Source: B1SED10-225 sp964501415 (lineage in GTDB: Bacteria; Bacillota_I; Bacilli_A; Izemoplasmatales; Izemoplasmataceae). Taken from it: a DNA stretch of 64,000 nucleotides. The stretch lies in NCBI GenBank assembly GCA_964501415.1, contig CAZCSL010000003.1, forward strand, positions 1 through 64,000, written 5' to 3'. Shown in pieces: positions 43,050 through 51,946 of the stretch (position 1 is the first letter of the stretch; each line of letters opens with the position of its first letter). Below the pieces are notes generated by a model. That model searched no databases. It saw only the letters and a list, made by a program, of their open reading frames with translations, and had not been told where the DNA came from. Made by a program: the position numbers and the translations under genes.

Positions 43050-43580
43050 TCACTCATTATTGGAAGTTTGTTGTGTTTCTTGTGTTTCTTCAATTTTTTT
43101 TGATCTTAGTTTTTTGGTCTCTTCAACGACCACTTCTACTGCATCAGAGGCAAACTCGTCTTCAGAGAAACGGTTTTTTAACTGATTAAAGTTCATCGCT
43201 TGGTTTTCACCATTTTTGTAGATGTGAAAAGCATCTTGATAAAACGATTGGAATTTTTCATCTGCTTGTAGCTTTTCAAATTCTTCTTTTCCGTAATCCA
43301 GTTGCTCTCTAACTTCTTTGCTCGTATGAAGCAAAAAATCTCTCTCATCGCTTTTTTGATCTTGTTTCCCTAAAAATCTTTTTTGCATACGATCATAGGC
43401 AAAGATTAAAAGCACCAAAAAGAATGGAATATATATCAAGGACAAAAAAGCTTCCATGAATCCTTCTGTAGGCCATGCAAAAAACTCAGAGGTCAAAGAG
43501 ACAATTAACACACCGATAACACCGGATATAAACACTCTAATAAAATACTTTAAATCTTTTTGTCTTCTATATCTATTCAT
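43050..43580 (-). CDS. two-helix membrane protein upstream of dnaX
   Basis: This 176-aa protein is of unknown function. Two transmembrane helices lie at about 12-34 and 42-62, followed by a charged cytoplasmic tail, helical and rich in Glu/Lys, that ends in a Glu/Thr/Gln-rich stretch. AGGTGAT precedes the ATG at 43580. The stop is 12 bases before the dnaX ATG, so it heads the dnaX operon. No homologue name can be given from sequence alone. Confidence 0.7.
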   Translation of the reverse strand: MNRYRRQKDLKYFIRVFISGVIGVLIVSLTSEFFAWPTEGFMEAFLSLIYIPFFLVLLIFAYDRMQKRFLGKQDQKSDERDFLLHTSKEVREQLDYGKEEFEKLQADEKFQSFYQDAFHIYKNGENQAMNFNQLKNRFSEDEFASDAVEVVVEETKKLRSKKIEETQETQQTSNNE

Positions 43581-43649
43581 GTCTAATCACCTGTCTTATA
43601 TTATACTACAAATGTAGGCTTTATGATATAATAAATTTGGGTGATAATC

Positions 43650-44999
43650 ATGAAAAACGATACCATAGCCGCCATTTCTACCGCCTTAGGGCAAAGTGCA
43701 ATTTCCATTGTTCGCATGAGTGGTGATGAAGTTTTTAACATATTGAACAACGTGTTTTCCAAACGCGATTTAGCAGGTGAAAAATCACATACCATTCATT
43801 ACGGTCATATATTAGATGGTGATAAAAAAATCGATGAAGTCTTGGTGAGTATTTTTAAAAAACCAAAATCGTTTACTACCGAAGACATGGTAGAAATAAA
43901 TTGTCACGGTGGAACCTTTGTCGCAAGGAAAATACTAGAGCTATTACTAAGAAATGGTGCAAGATTAGCAGAACAAGGCGAGTTCACTGAACGCGCTTTT
44001 TATCATGGCCGTATCGATTTAACCCAAGCAGAAAGCGTACTAGATATGATTGAGGCAAGAAGCGACCATGCTTTAACCCTTGCTAATAAAGGCCTAGATG
44101 GTGAGATTTATGAGTTGATTCAGTCTTTGAGACAAAAACTTTTGAATATCATAGCCAACATAGAAGTCAACATTGATTATCCAGAATATGATGATGTTGA
44201 GATGTTAACCGATAGTGTGTTGTTGCCCAGAATAGAAAAACTTCTTAAAGAAGTAAAACATATCTTAAATAAAGCCCGTGTTGGAAGGATTATTAAAGAA
44301 GGTATCAAAACCGTCATTATAGGCAGACCAAACGTTGGAAAATCCAGTGTTTTAAACGCCCTTTTGAGAGAAGAAAAAGCTATCGTTACAGAAATACAAG
44401 GCACGACTAGAGATACGGTCGAAGGAGAAATCAATATTGGTGGTGTCATTTTAAAGCTAATCGATACCGCCGGCATTAGAGATTCTGATGACTTAATAGA
44501 GAATATTGGCATAAAAAAAGCCAAGCAAATGATAGCAGAAGCCGAGTTGATTCTCTATGTTCTAAACAATAACGAACCGTTAAGCAAAGATGATGAAAAA
44601 CTGCTGGAAATGACCCGACATAAAAAACGCATCGTTATCATCAATAAAATAGACTTAGAAAGCAAGATACAAAGACGTTTTGAAAACAGCGTACAGATTA
44701 GTGCTTTGAAAAAAACCAATATAGAGGCCCTAGAGAAGAAAATCGAGTCTTTATTTTTAAAAGGTGAGATTAATATAGACGATCAAGCGTTGTTATCAAA
44801 TGCTAGACATATCGCTAAAATGCATGACGTTTTTAGACATCTAGAAGATGCTTTGAAAGCCGCACAAAATTATGAACCGGTTGATATTATTGAAATTGAC
44901 TTAAAAAGTGCTTGGGAGATTTTAGGCGATATTATTGGTGAAACAAAAAACACCGCATTACTGGATGAACTCTTTTCAAAGTTTTGTCTTGGAAAATGA
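43650..44999 (+). CDS. mnmE: tRNA modification GTPase MnmE (TrmE)
   Basis: MnmE works with MnmG on U34 of tRNA. The 449-aa protein has the N-terminal formyl-THF-binding domain (IAAISTALGQSAISIVRMSG), a helical domain, and an inserted G domain: GRPNVGKSS (G1), DTAG (G3) and NKID (G4). The C-terminal FCLGK is the catalytic CxGK motif. The ATG follows GGTGAT. A -10 TATAAT is at 43627-43632; the -35 is unclear. It is separated from mnmG, unlike most Firmicutes. Confidence 0.96.
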   Translation: MKNDTIAAISTALGQSAISIVRMSGDEVFNILNNVFSKRDLAGEKSHTIHYGHILDGDKKIDEVLVSIFKKPKSFTTEDMVEINCHGGTFVARKILELLLRNGARLAEQGEFTERAFYHGRIDLTQAESVLDMIEARSDHALTLANKGLDGEIYELIQSLRQKLLNIIANIEVNIDYPEYDDVEMLTDSVLLPRIEKLLKEVKHILNKARVGRIIKEGIKTVIIGRPNVGKSSVLNALLREEKAIVTEIQGTTRDTVEGEINIGGVILKLIDTAGIRDSDDLIENIGIKKAKQMIAEAELILYVLNNNEPLSKDDEKLLEMTRHKKRIVIINKIDLESKIQRRFENSVQISALKKTNIEALEKKIESLFLKGEINIDDQALLSNARHIAKMHDVFRHLEDALKAAQNYEPVDIIEIDLKSAWEILGDIIGETKNTALLDELFSKFCLGK

Positions 45000-45800
45000 C
45001 TATTCATCAAACCGGTGGTTTTGGTCTCCCTTTTGCCATCCTAAAATGTAGTCTAGATTAACATTGGAAGCTGCCGTAAAGATGGATTGATCAATATCGG
45101 GATGTTGTTTTTTTAATGTATGAATTAAGTCCTTGATCTCTTGGCGTTTTGATTCTTTGGTTTGTTTTGTCATTGGGCAAGCACAATCTATCGTTTTAAT
45201 ATCATGTCTTCTCATTAAATTGATGATTGCCTTTTCCTTAATATAGTACATTGGTCTAATCAAAGTAAGTCGTTCATAGTTTTGAGCAGAAACCTTAGGT
45301 AGCATCGTTTTAAAACTACCCGCATAAAATAAATTTAATAATGTAGTTTCGATTACATCATCGAAATGGTGACCTAAAGCTAATTTATTGCAATCAAATG
45401 ATTCTGCAATAGTGTACAATATGCCCCGTCGTATTTTCGCACAAATAAAACAAGGATTATTGGGAGCTTGTTTTTGGGCAACTTTAAAAACCTCTTTTTT
45501 AACTACTTTCAAATCGATATTTAATTGTTTAGCATTTTGTTTTATAAGCTCTAAGTCGTCTGGGTGATAGCCTGGGTCCATCAAAATGCATACAACACTA
45601 AAGTCCACCAAAGGATGCTTGGTAAGCTCTATGAGCATTTTTGCGAGCAAAAATGAATCTTTTCCACCGCTTACGGCAACCGCGACTTTATCCCCATCTT
45701 CAATAAGCTTATAATCCTTAATCGCTTTGATAAATTTTGACCAAAGCGACTTTCTGTGTGTTTTTATCATATCTTTTTGAACGGCCTTTGATTTTTCCAT
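45000..45800 (-). CDS. ttcA: TtcA-family tRNA 2-thiolation enzyme
   Basis: A PP-loop ATPase (266 aa) of the TtcA group, which in Proteobacteria makes 2-thiocytidine at C32 with a [4Fe-4S] cluster. Features are SGGKDS near residue 44, the CxxC pair in CFICAKIRRG, LALGHHFDDVIET, and a further cysteine pair in IDCACPM. TtcA versus a related thiolase (TtuA/CTU1-like) is not decided, though the CxxC placing favours TtcA. GGAGTGAT precedes the ATG. Its stop codon directly abuts the mnmE stop codon on the opposite strand. Confidence 0.85.
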   Translation of the reverse strand: MEKSKAVQKDMIKTHRKSLWSKFIKAIKDYKLIEDGDKVAVAVSGGKDSFLLAKMLIELTKHPLVDFSVVCILMDPGYHPDDLELIKQNAKQLNIDLKVVKKEVFKVAQKQAPNNPCFICAKIRRGILYTIAESFDCNKLALGHHFDDVIETTLLNLFYAGSFKTMLPKVSAQNYERLTLIRPMYYIKEKAIINLMRRHDIKTIDCACPMTKQTKESKRQEIKDLIHTLKKQHPDIDQSIFTAASNVNLDYILGWQKGDQNHRFDE

Positions 45801-45892
45801 TTTATCACTCCATCCTAACTATAACACATATTGACAAGGATTATATTGTTTTGTGCAAACCTCTTGAATTAAAATAATTTTTATAAATTTTA

Positions 45893-45921
45893 TTGAATTG
45901 TAATTAATTTCATAGTATAAT
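45893..45921 (+). promoter_or_regulatory. promoter of the NfeD/SPFH operon
   Basis: TTGAAT (45893-45898) and TATAAT (45916-45921), spacing 17, precede the GGAGGTG ribosome site at 45932. Confidence 0.75.
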
Positions 45922-45943
45922 TCGGTTATACGGAGGTGGTTAT

Positions 45944-46333
45944 GTGGCATTTGAATGGACCAGTCGTAAGCCAGCTGAAGGTTTAGCAACCTTATACGAC
46001 TCAAATATTACCCTAAACAAAAGCGCTAGTTCACATTTTGAACGTGCATATAATGTCTTGCTAGGGTTAGATAAAGCAAACAAACGCATAGCAATTAAAC
46101 CCATAACTAAGCAAGAAGTTGAACGTGGCGCCATCCCTGAAGAAAAAAGACATAAAATCACGGTTAGACCTTCATATGCACGCGTTTGTAACAAAAAATT
46201 TATTAAAGAAGCCGCAGAAGTCGCAAAGATAGATTTAAGTGAAAACAATGCATTAAAGTTTAAAACATTATGGAGTTCTGAACATCAAGCACTTATCATA
46301 GACCTAAGTGAGATTAAGGGGGAATTAAAATGA
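45944..46333 (+). CDS. unknown 129-aa protein at head of NfeD/SPFH operon
   Basis: Not recognised. It is a small, basic, soluble protein without a signal or membrane helix; the only notable features are Arg/Lys-rich segments (KRIAIKPITKQEVERG, EEKRHKITVRP). The start is GTG 45944 after GGAGGTG; the overlapping ATG at 45942 is out of frame and closes after 14 codons. The last codons overlap the NfeD start. Its position suggests a partner of the NfeD/SPFH membrane-domain system, but that is inference. Confidence 0.65.
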   Translation: MAFEWTSRKPAEGLATLYDSNITLNKSASSHFERAYNVLLGLDKANKRIAIKPITKQEVERGAIPEEKRHKITVRPSYARVCNKKFIKEAAEVAKIDLSENNALKFKTLWSSEHQALIIDLSEIKGELK

Positions 46334-46773
46334 CCTTAAATCCTGAAGCTGTATTTTTGATTTTATGGTTTGCAATTATTCTGATCGCAGCCTTCATCGA
46401 GGCAACCACAATGGATTTAACCAGCGTTTGGTTTGCCATTGGCGCTTTGATTGCTTTTATACTAGGATTATTCCAAGTAAACATAGCCATCCAAATTGGT
46501 ACGTTCTTCGGCATTTCCATCATACTACTGCTCAGCGTAAGACCTATTGCTAAGAAATATTTTAGAACGAACATTATAAGTACCAACGCTGATCGCTTAG
46601 TTGGAAAAATCGGAAGTTGTACCAAAGAGATTCCTAGTGGTGGTCGTGGAGAAGTGAAAGTAGACGGAAACTATTGGTCAGCCATTTCCAGTGGCGATGA
46701 TACTATCACCGTTGATGATAAAGTTGAAATCCTAGCGATTGAAGGGAACAAGCTTATCGTGGTTAAAGTATGA
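46330..46773 (+). CDS. NfeD-like membrane protein
   Basis: This short NfeD (147 aa) has three or so transmembrane helices in the first 80 residues and a C-terminal OB-fold (about 85-147; LVGKIGSCTKEIPSGGRGEVKVDG...VEILAIEGNKLIVVKV). NfeD proteins partner SPFH/stomatin proteins in membrane microdomains. Its stop overlaps the RDD gene start in an ATGA arrangement, and the SPFH gene is next but one. Confidence 0.9.
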   Translation: MTLNPEAVFLILWFAIILIAAFIEATTMDLTSVWFAIGALIAFILGLFQVNIAIQIGTFFGISIILLLSVRPIAKKYFRTNIISTNADRLVGKIGSCTKEIPSGGRGEVKVDGNYWSAISSGDDTITVDDKVEILAIEGNKLIVVKV

Positions 46774-47261
46774 CTGTAGGACCGTTTAAACGTTTTGGTA
46801 GTTTCTTTTTGGATTTCATCTTAATCATAGCTTTCGTTTTTACACTATGGAATATATTTGCATCAAACATTTTTGAGCGACTTTTAGATTATGATGCTCG
46901 TGAAGGTTTGGAATATTACACCGTCGCCGCTTTTCACGTAATTGGGGTCGCGATAGTCAATTACTTATATCAAGGTCTTTCAAAAGGCAGAACACTAGGT
47001 AGAAAATTTCTCTACATTCGGTTGAGTGGTCCCATTACATGGACAAATCTCTTCATGAGAGAAATTGTATGGAAATCGTATATTTGGATTTTTGCCATCA
47101 CTTTTATCAACATAGATTATATGGGCTTTGCTATTTACCTTTATGCTGCAGCTTATCTTATCGATTTTGTTTTAATCGCGTTCACAAAGGATAGAAAAAC
47201 CATAAGAGATCGCGTTACCAGAACTAAAGTAATCTTAGAAGATGTCATCTATCCTTTTTAA
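46770..47261 (+). CDS. RDD-family membrane protein
   Basis: The 163-aa protein has about four hydrophobic segments, beginning with a variant RDD motif (FKRFGSFFLDFIL) typical of the family. RDD proteins are of mixed function, with proposed ion-transport roles. It is coupled to NfeD by a 4-base overlap and precedes the SPFH gene by 36 bases. A second RDD protein lies at 54.2 kb. Confidence 0.8.
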   Translation: MTVGPFKRFGSFFLDFILIIAFVFTLWNIFASNIFERLLDYDAREGLEYYTVAAFHVIGVAIVNYLYQGLSKGRTLGRKFLYIRLSGPITWTNLFMREIVWKSYIWIFAITFINIDYMGFAIYLYAAAYLIDFVLIAFTKDRKTIRDRVTRTKVILEDVIYPF

Positions 47262-47297
47262 TAAATTAGATTATTAATAATATAAGGAGGCAAATCT

Positions 47298-48266
47298 ATG
47301 CCAGTACCACTCATTCTATTTATTGCTGTTTTAGTTATTTTCTTAATTTATCTTGCTACAAGATTCACCATCGTCACACAAGCTAATCGTTTTATAGTCG
47401 AGCGATTAGGAGGATATTACACCACTTGGGATGTCGGTATTCATTTCTTGGTTCCATTCATTGATCGTGTAAAGCTAAAGGTTTCGATTAAAGAACAAGT
47501 AGTCGATTTCGACCCACAACCTGTAATCACAAAAGACAATGTTACGATGCAAATCGATACCGTTGTATTCTTTCAAATTACCGATCCTAAACTTTATACG
47601 TATGGGGTAAACTTTCCCATCAAAGCCATTGAAAATATTACCTCTACGACGCTGCGTAATATCATTGGTGACTTAGAGTTAGATGATTCTTTGACTTCTC
47701 GCGACTATATCAATGAAAAAATGCGTACCGTACTAGATGAAGCAACTGACCCTTGGGGTATTAAGATTAACCGTGTTGAAGTTAAAAACATTATCCCCCC
47801 AAAAGATATCCGTGAAGCGATGGAAAAACAAATGCGCGCTGAGCGTGAAAAACGTCAATCCATCTTAATCGCCGAAGGTAACAAACGTTCTAGCATCTTA
47901 ACGGCCGAAGGTGAAAAAGAAGCAAGAATCTTACGAGCAGATGGTGAGAAACAAACGCGTATCTTGGAAGCTGAAGGTCAAGCAGAAGCGATTCTTAAAG
48001 TTCAAAAAGCAACCTCTAAAGGTATCGAACTCATTAAAGCTGCTGGAGCTGACGAAGCCTTCTTACGCCTAGAAGCTTACAAAGCGATGGAAAATGTTGC
48101 AGATGGTCAAGCTACTAAGCTTATCATTCCTTCAGATATGCAAGGTATGGTCGGACTAGCCTCTACATTAGCTGAAGCATTTGAATCTACCGCTAGTTTA
48201 CCAGATAGCGCTAAGAAAGCGTTAAATGATTCTTCAAAAGATAGCAGTAAAAGCACAAAGAAATAA
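47298..48266 (+). CDS. SPFH/stomatin-family membrane protein (QmcA/HflK-like)
   Basis: The 322-aa protein has one N-terminal transmembrane helix (about 4-22), a band-7/SPFH domain (about 23-190; RFIVERLGGYYTTWDVGIHF) and a coiled coil rich in Ala, Glu and Arg (EGNKRSSILTAEGEKEARIL, about 195-235). These proteins oligomerise into membrane cages and organise microdomains, often with NfeD and FtsH. GGAGG precedes the ATG and a terminator follows. Confidence 0.92.
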   Translation: MPVPLILFIAVLVIFLIYLATRFTIVTQANRFIVERLGGYYTTWDVGIHFLVPFIDRVKLKVSIKEQVVDFDPQPVITKDNVTMQIDTVVFFQITDPKLYTYGVNFPIKAIENITSTTLRNIIGDLELDDSLTSRDYINEKMRTVLDEATDPWGIKINRVEVKNIIPPKDIREAMEKQMRAEREKRQSILIAEGNKRSSILTAEGEKEARILRADGEKQTRILEAEGQAEAILKVQKATSKGIELIKAAGADEAFLRLEAYKAMENVADGQATKLIIPSDMQGMVGLASTLAEAFESTASLPDSAKKALNDSSKDSSKSTKK

Positions 48267-48274
48267 CCTAAAAT

Positions 48275-48308
48275 AAATACCGGCTCCTTATCTCGGGAGC
48301 CGGTATTT
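48275..48308. terminator. bidirectional terminator SPFH / asnS
   Basis: AAATACCGGCTCC, loop, GGAGCCGGTATTT is a 13-bp GC-rich stem followed by TTTT on the plus strand; the minus strand also has a T run. It ends at the asnS stop codon. Confidence 0.85.
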
Positions 48309-49690
48309 TAAAATTCACAGTGTTTGGGTGTCCTTGGAAAAGGAACGACGTCTCTGATATTTTCGACTCCAGTTAGATACATAACCATTCGGTCTAACCC
48401 TAACCCGTAACCAGCATGAGGGGTAGTTCCATACTTTCTCAAATCCAAGTACCACCACAACTCATCTTCATCAATATTCATCTCTTTCATCCGGGTTTTA
48501 AGCACTTCCAGACGTTCTTCCCTTTGCGATCCACCAATTAACTCTCCTGCCCCAGGTACTAAAAGGTCAACCGCTGCGACCGTTTTTTTATCATCATTCA
48601 AACGCATATAAAATGCTTTTATGTTTTTGGGCCAATCGGTTACAAAGACAGGCTTATCAAAATGTTTCACAATATACTTTTCATGTTCTGTGTATAAATC
48701 TTTATCATATTCTGGTGTATTTTCAAAATTAACGTTTGCTTTTTTCAGTATGTCGATGGCTTCTTTGTGTGTTATTCGTGCAAAAGAAGCGTCTACAACT
48801 TTGTTTAATCGAGCTTTTAGATTCTTATCAACAAATTTATTCAAAAAAGTCATTTCTTGAGACGCTTTTTCTAAAACATGCTTTATAATGTATTTGACCA
48901 TGTCTTCAGCGACATCCATATTGTCAGCTAAATCCGCAAAGGCCATTTCGGGTTCAACCATCCACGGTTCTGATACGTGAATCATAGTATGAGATTGCTC
49001 TGCTCTAAATGTAGGCCCAAAGGTATAAACATCTTTAAAAGCTTGAGCGAAAACCTCTGCTTGCAACTGTCCTGAGACCGTCAAATGGGTTTTCTTACCA
49101 AAAAAATCTTGCGCATAATCGACGGGCCCTTTTTCTTTTTTTATTGCCTCTAAATCCATTGTTGTCACTTGGAACATATCTCCCGCGCCCTCAGCATCAG
49201 AAGCCGTGATAATTGGAGCGGTTAAATAAACAAAATCTCTTTCTTGAAAAAAGCGATGTATAGCTTCAGTCAATAAAGAACGTACTTTGAATACAGCTGT
49301 GTATAAGTTCGTTCTAGGACGCAAATGCGCATGCTTACGCAAAAACTCTCTAGAATGCCGTTTAGGCTGAATGGGATAATCTTCAGAAGCATCCCCAATC
49401 AAGGCTATTTCAGAGGCCTTAATCTCAAACGGCTGAGACCGTTTCGGCGTTAAAACTATGCTCCCTTTAACTTTAAGGCTTGAGCCTACACGTATCTTTT
49501 GTATTTCCTTGAAGTTTTCGAGTTTTTCATCATAGACCACTTGAATTGTTTCAAAAAATGTGCCATCGTTTAGATTGATAAACCCGAATGACTTTTGAGC
49601 TCGGTTATTTCTAACCCATCCCATAAGGGTTATATCTTTATCAGCGTGTTCTTGATAATGATTAAATAAATATCGTACACTTGTTTTCAT
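48308..49690 (-). CDS. asnS: asparaginyl-tRNA synthetase
   Basis: The class IIb enzyme (460 aa) has an N-terminal OB-fold (about 1-110, starting VRYLFNHYQEHADKDITLMGW), motif 2 with FRAEQSHTMIHVSEPWMVEPE, and motif 3 GYGLGLDRMVMYLTG with FPRTP at the end. The FRAEQSHT signature separates AsnRS from AspRS. The ATG follows AGGAGG. Expression is controlled by the T-box leader upstream, which reads the charging of tRNA-Asn. Confidence 0.96.
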   Translation of the reverse strand: MKTSVRYLFNHYQEHADKDITLMGWVRNNRAQKSFGFINLNDGTFFETIQVVYDEKLENFKEIQKIRVGSSLKVKGSIVLTPKRSQPFEIKASEIALIGDASEDYPIQPKRHSREFLRKHAHLRPRTNLYTAVFKVRSLLTEAIHRFFQERDFVYLTAPIITASDAEGAGDMFQVTTMDLEAIKKEKGPVDYAQDFFGKKTHLTVSGQLQAEVFAQAFKDVYTFGPTFRAEQSHTMIHVSEPWMVEPEMAFADLADNMDVAEDMVKYIIKHVLEKASQEMTFLNKFVDKNLKARLNKVVDASFARITHKEAIDILKKANVNFENTPEYDKDLYTEHEKYIVKHFDKPVFVTDWPKNIKAFYMRLNDDKKTVAAVDLLVPGAGELIGGSQREERLEVLKTRMKEMNIDEDELWWYLDLRKYGTTPHAGYGLGLDRMVMYLTGVENIRDVVPFPRTPKHCEF

Positions 49691-49706
49691 TTTTTCCTCC
49701 TTATAA

Positions 49707-49925
49707 TAAAAAAACGTCCTTCATGCAAAGGACGATAAAATACCGCGGTACCACCTTAATTCAAAAGCTCTTTTGCGTTTAACGCACGCTTACGGATGGA
49801 TCTACTTAATTCTGCCATCTCTCCCGGTGTTTTTCAAGCATCTTTTACCGTTTGGCTTCCACCCTCCCAAACTCGCTTTAGATAAATCTAATGCCCTACT
49901 CGTCCGTTCATCGATTTCTAAGATA
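49707..49925 (-). promoter_or_regulatory. T-box riboswitch leader of asnS
   Basis: On the minus strand the leader starts with a stem I containing GATGAACGGACGAGTA and GCGAGTTTGGGAGGGTGGAA, and the conserved T-box AAGGTGGTACCGCGG is at 49741-49757. The terminator TCGTCCTTTGCATGAAGGACG with seven T follows (49707-49734). A candidate specifier AAC, the Asn codon, lies at 49829-49831. The box reads TGGT; tRNA-Asn usually has discriminator G, so the fourth base would pair as G-U. The antiterminator excludes the terminator when uncharged tRNA binds, raising asnS expression. Confidence 0.92.
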
Positions 49926-49930
49926 TTTTC

Positions 49931-49958
49931 ATTATATCCTAAAGTATAGAATTGTCAA
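49931..49958 (-). promoter_or_regulatory. promoter of asnS leader
   Basis: Perfect TTGACA (minus, 49953-49958) and TATAAT (49931-49936), spacing 16. Confidence 0.85.
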
Positions 49959-49992
49959 TACTCGCTTTGAATAGCATACCAGGAGGTATTTT

Positions 49993-51942
49993 ATGCTAAC
50001 ATTTAAAAATGTTTACAAGACCTACAAAAACGGCCCCTATGAACTCAACGCTTTAGATGATGTCTCTTTGTCTTTTGAGAAAGGAGAATTCGTCTTTTTG
50101 CTTGGACCTAGTGGTTCAGGAAAAAGTACGCTTTTAAATATATTGTCTGGGCTTGATGTTCCTTCCTCAGGAAGCATTTTTATCGACGGCGTCGATACCA
50201 ATACATTTTCTAAAAGAGACTGGGCAATGTATCGAAACCAAAAAATTGGGTTTGTCTTTCAAGAATATAATTTGATTGAACATCTCAGCGTTTTAGAAAA
50301 TGTAGCTTTACCTTTGTTATTCCAAGGGTTGGATAGAAAAGAAGCTTTAAATAGAGCTTTAAAAGAATTGAACAATATCGGTCTTCAAAAACACGTAGAC
50401 AAAAAACCCTTACACCTTTCGGGTGGACAACAACAACGTGTAGCAATCGCTAGAGCGCTTGTCATTAATCCAACCATCATTTTAGCTGATGAACCCACGG
50501 GAGCTTTAGATACCGATTTAGGTTATAAAGTCATCGACTATCTTAAAAAACACGCTAAGGATAAATTGGTTATTGTGGTAACCCACGATGAAGACTTGGC
50601 TTCTACGTTTGCAAGTAGAATACTCAATATTAGTGATGGAGCGATTGTCAAAGATACTAAGCCACTTTCTTTGAGTGAATCAAGCACTGAAAAACCTTAT
50701 CTAGATACGCCTAAAATGCGTCTGCGTATGTTATTAAAATTTGCCCAAAACAACGTTTTTTCTCGTATGTTTAGGAGCATTTTTACCTCAAGCATCGTTG
50801 CGATTGGATTTATTGCCATATTATTACTGTCCTTTATTATTTTAGGAATCAGGGGGTCATTAAGCGATACAATTGCCACAATTATCCCCCCCAATCAATA
50901 TCAAATCCATACAATTGAAAACACTACGATATCAAACGATACACTTGATGCCATAAAAGCTTATGATGAAATCGAAACGGTTCGTTATCATATCAACGTT
51001 CCACTATCAACAATTTTTCAAAATAGAGTTTTTACTAACACTATGTTTGAAGCGGTTCCTTATGACCAACTAGCTTTTCAAAGAGAGGGTAAGTTATTTG
51101 GTAGATTGCCTGAACAAGACAACGAGATTATCATCAATATAGGTACGGCTTTAGAAATGAGACAAAGAGATCAAATCGATGAGGATTCACACGATTACCT
51201 TTATGAATTGATAAAAGAAGAAGAACTAATCCTTGAGCACAACGATGAGACCTTGAAAATCGTTGGCATGACCACAGCCAATCCTTTCCAAGGCCCTAAA
51301 ATTTATATGCAATATGACCCCTTGATTCTCTTGATTGAAGATATTGAACCCAATCAAGATTATAGACGTAGCGCTTATGCTTATTTGAATACCACTGATG
51401 AAAACCGCATTAATGAGTTGACTACATCTTTAAGAGACGACGAAGATATCGTGATGAGAAACATTTTTGGGGAAGTCAACCAAGAAATTGAAAACATCAT
51501 GAACAACGCCTTGAGATGGTTTATTGGTATTGCAGCCATTTCCTTATTCGTTTCTGGTATACTAGTTGGTTTAGTCGTTTACACCTCTGTCATAGAACGA
51601 ATTAAAGAAATAGGCATTTTAACGGCTTTAGGGGTCCGCAGACAAAACATTAGAACCATTTTTGTTTTAGAGTCTGGTATTAGTGGACTTTTAGCCGGTA
51701 CGATTGCCGTTATTGCTTCCCTATTCTTAGCTAACACACTAAACCGCGTGTTCAATACGTTTATCGAAACACCGCTTAGTTTAATCACAGGTAGCGACAT
51801 CAATTTCACACTGTTAAGCGCTTCTTTCCTCCCCATTGTTTTAGTCGTTTTAGGCGGCGTTTTCTATACGATGTTCTGTGGCTTGATCCCCGCCTATCAA
51901 GCGGCAAAACTTGATGCCATCAAAGCGTTGAGAAAGGAGTGA
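49993..51942 (+). CDS. fused ATPase-permease ABC exporter (MacB-like), subunit 1
   Basis: The N-terminal LolD/MacB-type ATPase (about 1-225) has Walker A GPSGSGKST (near 38-46), signature LSGGQQQRVAIARAL and TIILADEPTGALD. It is followed by one transmembrane helix near 262-285, an extracytoplasmic domain (about 290-520), and three FtsX-like helices at the C-terminus. Type VII (MacB-superfamily) proteins use this fold for mechanotransmission or peptide efflux. The total is 649 aa. The gene downstream is a second fused protein, so a heterodimer is likely. AGGAGG precedes the ATG. Confidence 0.88.
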   Translation: MLTFKNVYKTYKNGPYELNALDDVSLSFEKGEFVFLLGPSGSGKSTLLNILSGLDVPSSGSIFIDGVDTNTFSKRDWAMYRNQKIGFVFQEYNLIEHLSVLENVALPLLFQGLDRKEALNRALKELNNIGLQKHVDKKPLHLSGGQQQRVAIARALVINPTIILADEPTGALDTDLGYKVIDYLKKHAKDKLVIVVTHDEDLASTFASRILNISDGAIVKDTKPLSLSESSTEKPYLDTPKMRLRMLLKFAQNNVFSRMFRSIFTSSIVAIGFIAILLLSFIILGIRGSLSDTIATIIPPNQYQIHTIENTTISNDTLDAIKAYDEIETVRYHINVPLSTIFQNRVFTNTMFEAVPYDQLAFQREGKLFGRLPEQDNEIIINIGTALEMRQRDQIDEDSHDYLYELIKEEELILEHNDETLKIVGMTTANPFQGPKIYMQYDPLILLIEDIEPNQDYRRSAYAYLNTTDENRINELTTSLRDDEDIVMRNIFGEVNQEIENIMNNALRWFIGIAAISLFVSGILVGLVVYTSVIERIKEIGILTALGVRRQNIRTIFVLESGISGLLAGTIAVIASLFLANTLNRVFNTFIETPLSLITGSDINFTLLSASFLPIVLVVLGGVFYTMFCGLIPAYQAAKLDAIKALRKE

Positions 51943-51946
51943 TTTG

